From IMG/VR virus record IMGVR_UViG_3300005290_000006, positions 76,360-127,348 of that record: a stretch of 50,989 nucleotides of DNA. One strand, written 5' to 3'. Below are positions 49,011 through 50,989 of the stretch, in pieces; positions within the stretch are counted from its first letter, which is position 1, and each line of letters starts with the position of its first letter. Source of the stretch: a virus. Both the position numbers and the translations under genes were made by a program. The notes beneath the pieces were generated by a model that was not told the origin of the DNA, made no database searches, and saw only the letters and a list, made by a program, of their open reading frames with translations.

Positions 49011-50849
49011 ATGCAAAAGGGTACCTTGATGTCTGGGGTTTTCGGCTCCTTGGCCTCGATTCTCGGCAGGGTGGCGAGCGCAAAACCCATAGCCCCAATG
49101 GTCGAGTACAACGACGACGGGCAAATCATCATCCACTTAAACCAGTTGATTCCTGTTGGTAAGGATTCTTTTAACTTCTCGTATCCGATCCTGCTGGGGT
49201 TGATAAGCAGCTGTTTCCACAACGGACACTGGAAGGTCACGCCTGCCCAGTTCATGAACATCAGAGAGGACATGCAAGAACGCATTCCTGGGTTGATGTG
49301 CGATATCGGCGGGTTGTTTGCCCACGAGGTCGACATCATTCTGGGGTTCCAATTGTCCCCTGCCGCGTATCGTCTGGACCACCGTATTAAAGGTAGTACC
49401 GGGCTGATGAAACACACCGAAACTTTTACCTTCGAAAATCTCGACCACATCCTACCATCCAGAAAGGAAAAAGAATCCATGAACACCAACACTCAAGCAC
49501 CAAGAACCCACGTCATCCACATCAACCGTTTCCTTGGTCCTTCGCCTGAACAACGGCAGAGTCTTTTGCAGAACCACCTGCTCAATGAAACCCAGGACTT
49601 CTTCGTCGACCAAATCGACGCCTTGGCCGCCTGCCACGCCATTGCCCCGTCTCTGGAGCTGCTGTCTAATCTGGCGTTGACCCACTACGTCGAAGTGACG
49701 GTCTGGAACCGCTGTGAGCCTGGCCATCCTGGTTGGGAGTTCAAATGCACCAAGCGTAAGACGACTCTGGGTGATCACGACGGCGATCGTCCTCTCGGCG
49801 GTGCATACGGTGGTCACTTCGGCGGTTTCATGGGTGCGCAATACCAACCGAATATGGGTATGTTCAATGGCCCATACGGCGGCATCGACAACAACATGCT
49901 CTGCGAGTTGTTGAACCTGTACAGCCTGACCCAGATCCAACCGCTTCCGTATCAGGCGCGGGGTCGTCATTTCCCGGCCGGTTTAGAACTGCTGGATCTG
50001 GTCAAAGAGCGTCTTGGACACATCTCGTTCGGTATGCAGCAAACGATGCCGCCGAATATGTTCAACATGAGCATGCCAAACACGGGTGCAAGACCGAATG
50101 GTCCCGGTTATGCAAGCGCCAACTTCATGGACCAGCGGATGCCGTTTGACGGTCGTTACGCTCATGCTCGCGGAACATACGGCGAGGGTGGTGCGGAACG
50201 TTATACCCGCATCGTCACAGGAATCAAAACCTTCGGTGACGCGGGCTTGGACACCACTCCTCCGGTAATGCTGGAAGGCGACGTTCTGCTTGGTGCGGCA
50301 CTTGACGAACCAGCTGGTCGTCTGGTTTTCGTTGCCGCAAACCGTCAACGGAACCTCTACGCGATCTATCAGACAACCCGCCAGGGTAACCTCATCGATC
50401 GTTGTGAGTACCCAACCGGTAGTGAATGGACTGGGACACATTCACTTCTGAGACTCTTCATGCAACTTCCAATGGTCCCGTATCAGGACTTCTCGTTCAA
50501 CGTATCGGACAGCATCGAGGAAACTTTCCACACGATCCGGGACAAGTTCCAGCAACTTAAACTGTCGCCAGGTCATCACGAAGCCCTTCTGCTGGAAGTC
50601 AGTGAAGTGTTGAAAGCGAAACCAATCAGCTCTTCGGAACATGTCACTCTGGACTTCGTGATCGGTCTGCCTGCTTTTCTCCCGGAAGGCTTGCGTCTGG
50701 CACTACCCGATGAGTCGACGCGTCCTATCGGCGGAACCAGCCCGTCGGCCTGGATCATCCATAGCGGGCTCGCGGATGAAGGTGATGATTGTCTCCCTCA
50801 GCGTTTTTGGGTTCTGGATAGCACCATCGTTCCACCGCGTAACTGGTAA
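49011..50849 (+). CDS. Two-part hypothetical protein, apparent in-frame fusion
   Basis: A 612-residue protein starting after TAAGGA. Residues 1-150 form one domain, ending in a charged RKEKES; residue 157 is a Met (ATG 49479) preceded by AAGGAAAAAGAATCC, a good ribosome binding site, so a second product of 456 residues starting MNTNTQAPRTHVIH may be made. The downstream part has two Gly/Met/Asn/Pro-rich low-complexity stretches (GGAYGGHFGGFMGAQYQ; MFNMSMPNTGARPNGPG) and ends with a regular alpha/beta region. No catalytic motif or membrane segment recognised. Either a fusion of two genes or a gene with an internal start. Confidence 0.65.
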   Translation: MQKGTLMSGVFGSLASILGRVASAKPIAPMVEYNDDGQIIIHLNQLIPVGKDSFNFSYPILLGLISSCFHNGHWKVTPAQFMNIREDMQERIPGLMCDIGGLFAHEVDIILGFQLSPAAYRLDHRIKGSTGLMKHTETFTFENLDHILPSRKEKESMNTNTQAPRTHVIHINRFLGPSPEQRQSLLQNHLLNETQDFFVDQIDALAACHAIAPSLELLSNLALTHYVEVTVWNRCEPGHPGWEFKCTKRKTTLGDHDGDRPLGGAYGGHFGGFMGAQYQPNMGMFNGPYGGIDNNMLCELLNLYSLTQIQPLPYQARGRHFPAGLELLDLVKERLGHISFGMQQTMPPNMFNMSMPNTGARPNGPGYASANFMDQRMPFDGRYAHARGTYGEGGAERYTRIVTGIKTFGDAGLDTTPPVMLEGDVLLGAALDEPAGRLVFVAANRQRNLYAIYQTTRQGNLIDRCEYPTGSEWTGTHSLLRLFMQLPMVPYQDFSFNVSDSIEETFHTIRDKFQQLKLSPGHHEALLLEVSEVLKAKPISSSEHVTLDFVIGLPAFLPEGLRLALPDESTRPIGGTSPSAWIIHSGLADEGDDCLPQRFWVLDSTIVPPRNW

Positions 50850-50861
50850 TAGGTAGTGCAT

Positions 50862-50900
50862 CCGTGGGGAGTTGTTAGCCCCACGGTTTTCTTCTGTCTT
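50862..50900 (+). terminator. Hairpin with U-rich tail
   Basis: CCGTGGGG (50862-50869) pairs with CCCCACGG (50879-50886), nine-base loop, followed by TTTTCTTCTGTCTTTT. Ends the 48036-50849 run. Confidence 0.85.
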
Positions 50901-50919
50901 TTACACAAGGATTTGAAAC

Positions 50920-50989
50920 ATGGATAACAAACCTCAGCTAACCAATCAACAGTTAGCGGGAATCTTGAAGTGTTCCCAAATACGTCAAG
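50920..50989 (+). CDS. N-terminal end of another module-family protein (truncated by window edge)
   Basis: ATG 50920, after ACAAGGATTTGAAAC, opens a frame that runs to the window edge (23 codons). It begins MDNKPQLTNQQLAGILK, which matches the start of the helical module LTNAELAEKL at 47498. So it is probably a fourth member of that family; the rest is outside the window. Confidence 0.5.
   Translation, partial: MDNKPQLTNQQLAGILKCSQIRQ

Noticed and set aside
1-50989. CRISPR array, tRNA genes or insertion sequences
   Set aside because: No regularly spaced direct repeats, cloverleaf sequences, transposase motifs or IS-type inverted ends were seen on either strand.

Overview
The window reads as part of the late/structural region of a giant (jumbo) tailed phage of the phiKZ type, most likely a myovirus infecting Pseudomonas or a close relative. 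The reasons are: almost wall-to-wall genes with ATGA or few-base overlaps, mid-range GC with Pseudomonas-like codon choice, no tRNA, rRNA or host metabolic genes, a phiKZ-type major capsid protein (38255-40447), and two recognisable fragments of a split multi-subunit RNA polymerase, the hallmark of this lineage. One fragment is beta' from the bridge helix to the trigger loop (3093-4391, minus strand). The other is the N-terminal half of beta (41841-43493), just downstream of the capsid gene. The assignment to a lineage is from memory of the families, not from a database search.

Layout. 1-3030 (+): the end of one gene, four small mutually similar proteins in an overlapping run, an HNH-type protein and a hypothetical. 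3093-5343 (-): the RNAP beta' fragment and an unknown partner. 5387-10373 (+): virion-type genes, including a 571-residue protein with a canonical T_TTT_TTT slippery site whose -1 frame runs on into the next reading frame. 10439-12262 (-): a family B DNA polymerase-like protein with exonuclease and palm motif A but no later motifs. 12341-16423 (+): a membrane HExxH metalloprotease and inner-body-like proteins. 16480-20474 (-): two large structural genes. 20505-35352 (+): a long run of structural genes, many with an N-terminal G-x-E-(G/S/A)-F motif that fits the head-protease site of phiKZ relatives. 35478-38170: a small gene, a DnaB-type helicase (-) and a small gene. 38255-45831 (+): major capsid protein, a coiled-coil protein, RNAP beta N-part and a 776-residue protein. 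45929-50989 (+): small membrane proteins, a family of proteins sharing an N-terminal helical module, a possible 2-oxoglutarate oxygenase-like protein and a two-part 612-residue protein.

How it fits together. The plus strand carries mostly capsid, inner-body and tail-type genes, which would be expressed late. The minus-strand islands carry polymerase, helicase and some structural genes. Plus- and minus-strand genes are separated by strong perfect hairpins. Several of these end in UUAU and share a downstream TATGTTTGC sequence instead of a long U tract, which may be the termination signal of the phage's own RNA polymerase. No stretch longer than about 300 bases lacks a gene. Most proteins here have no function I can recognise; they are described by visible features only.
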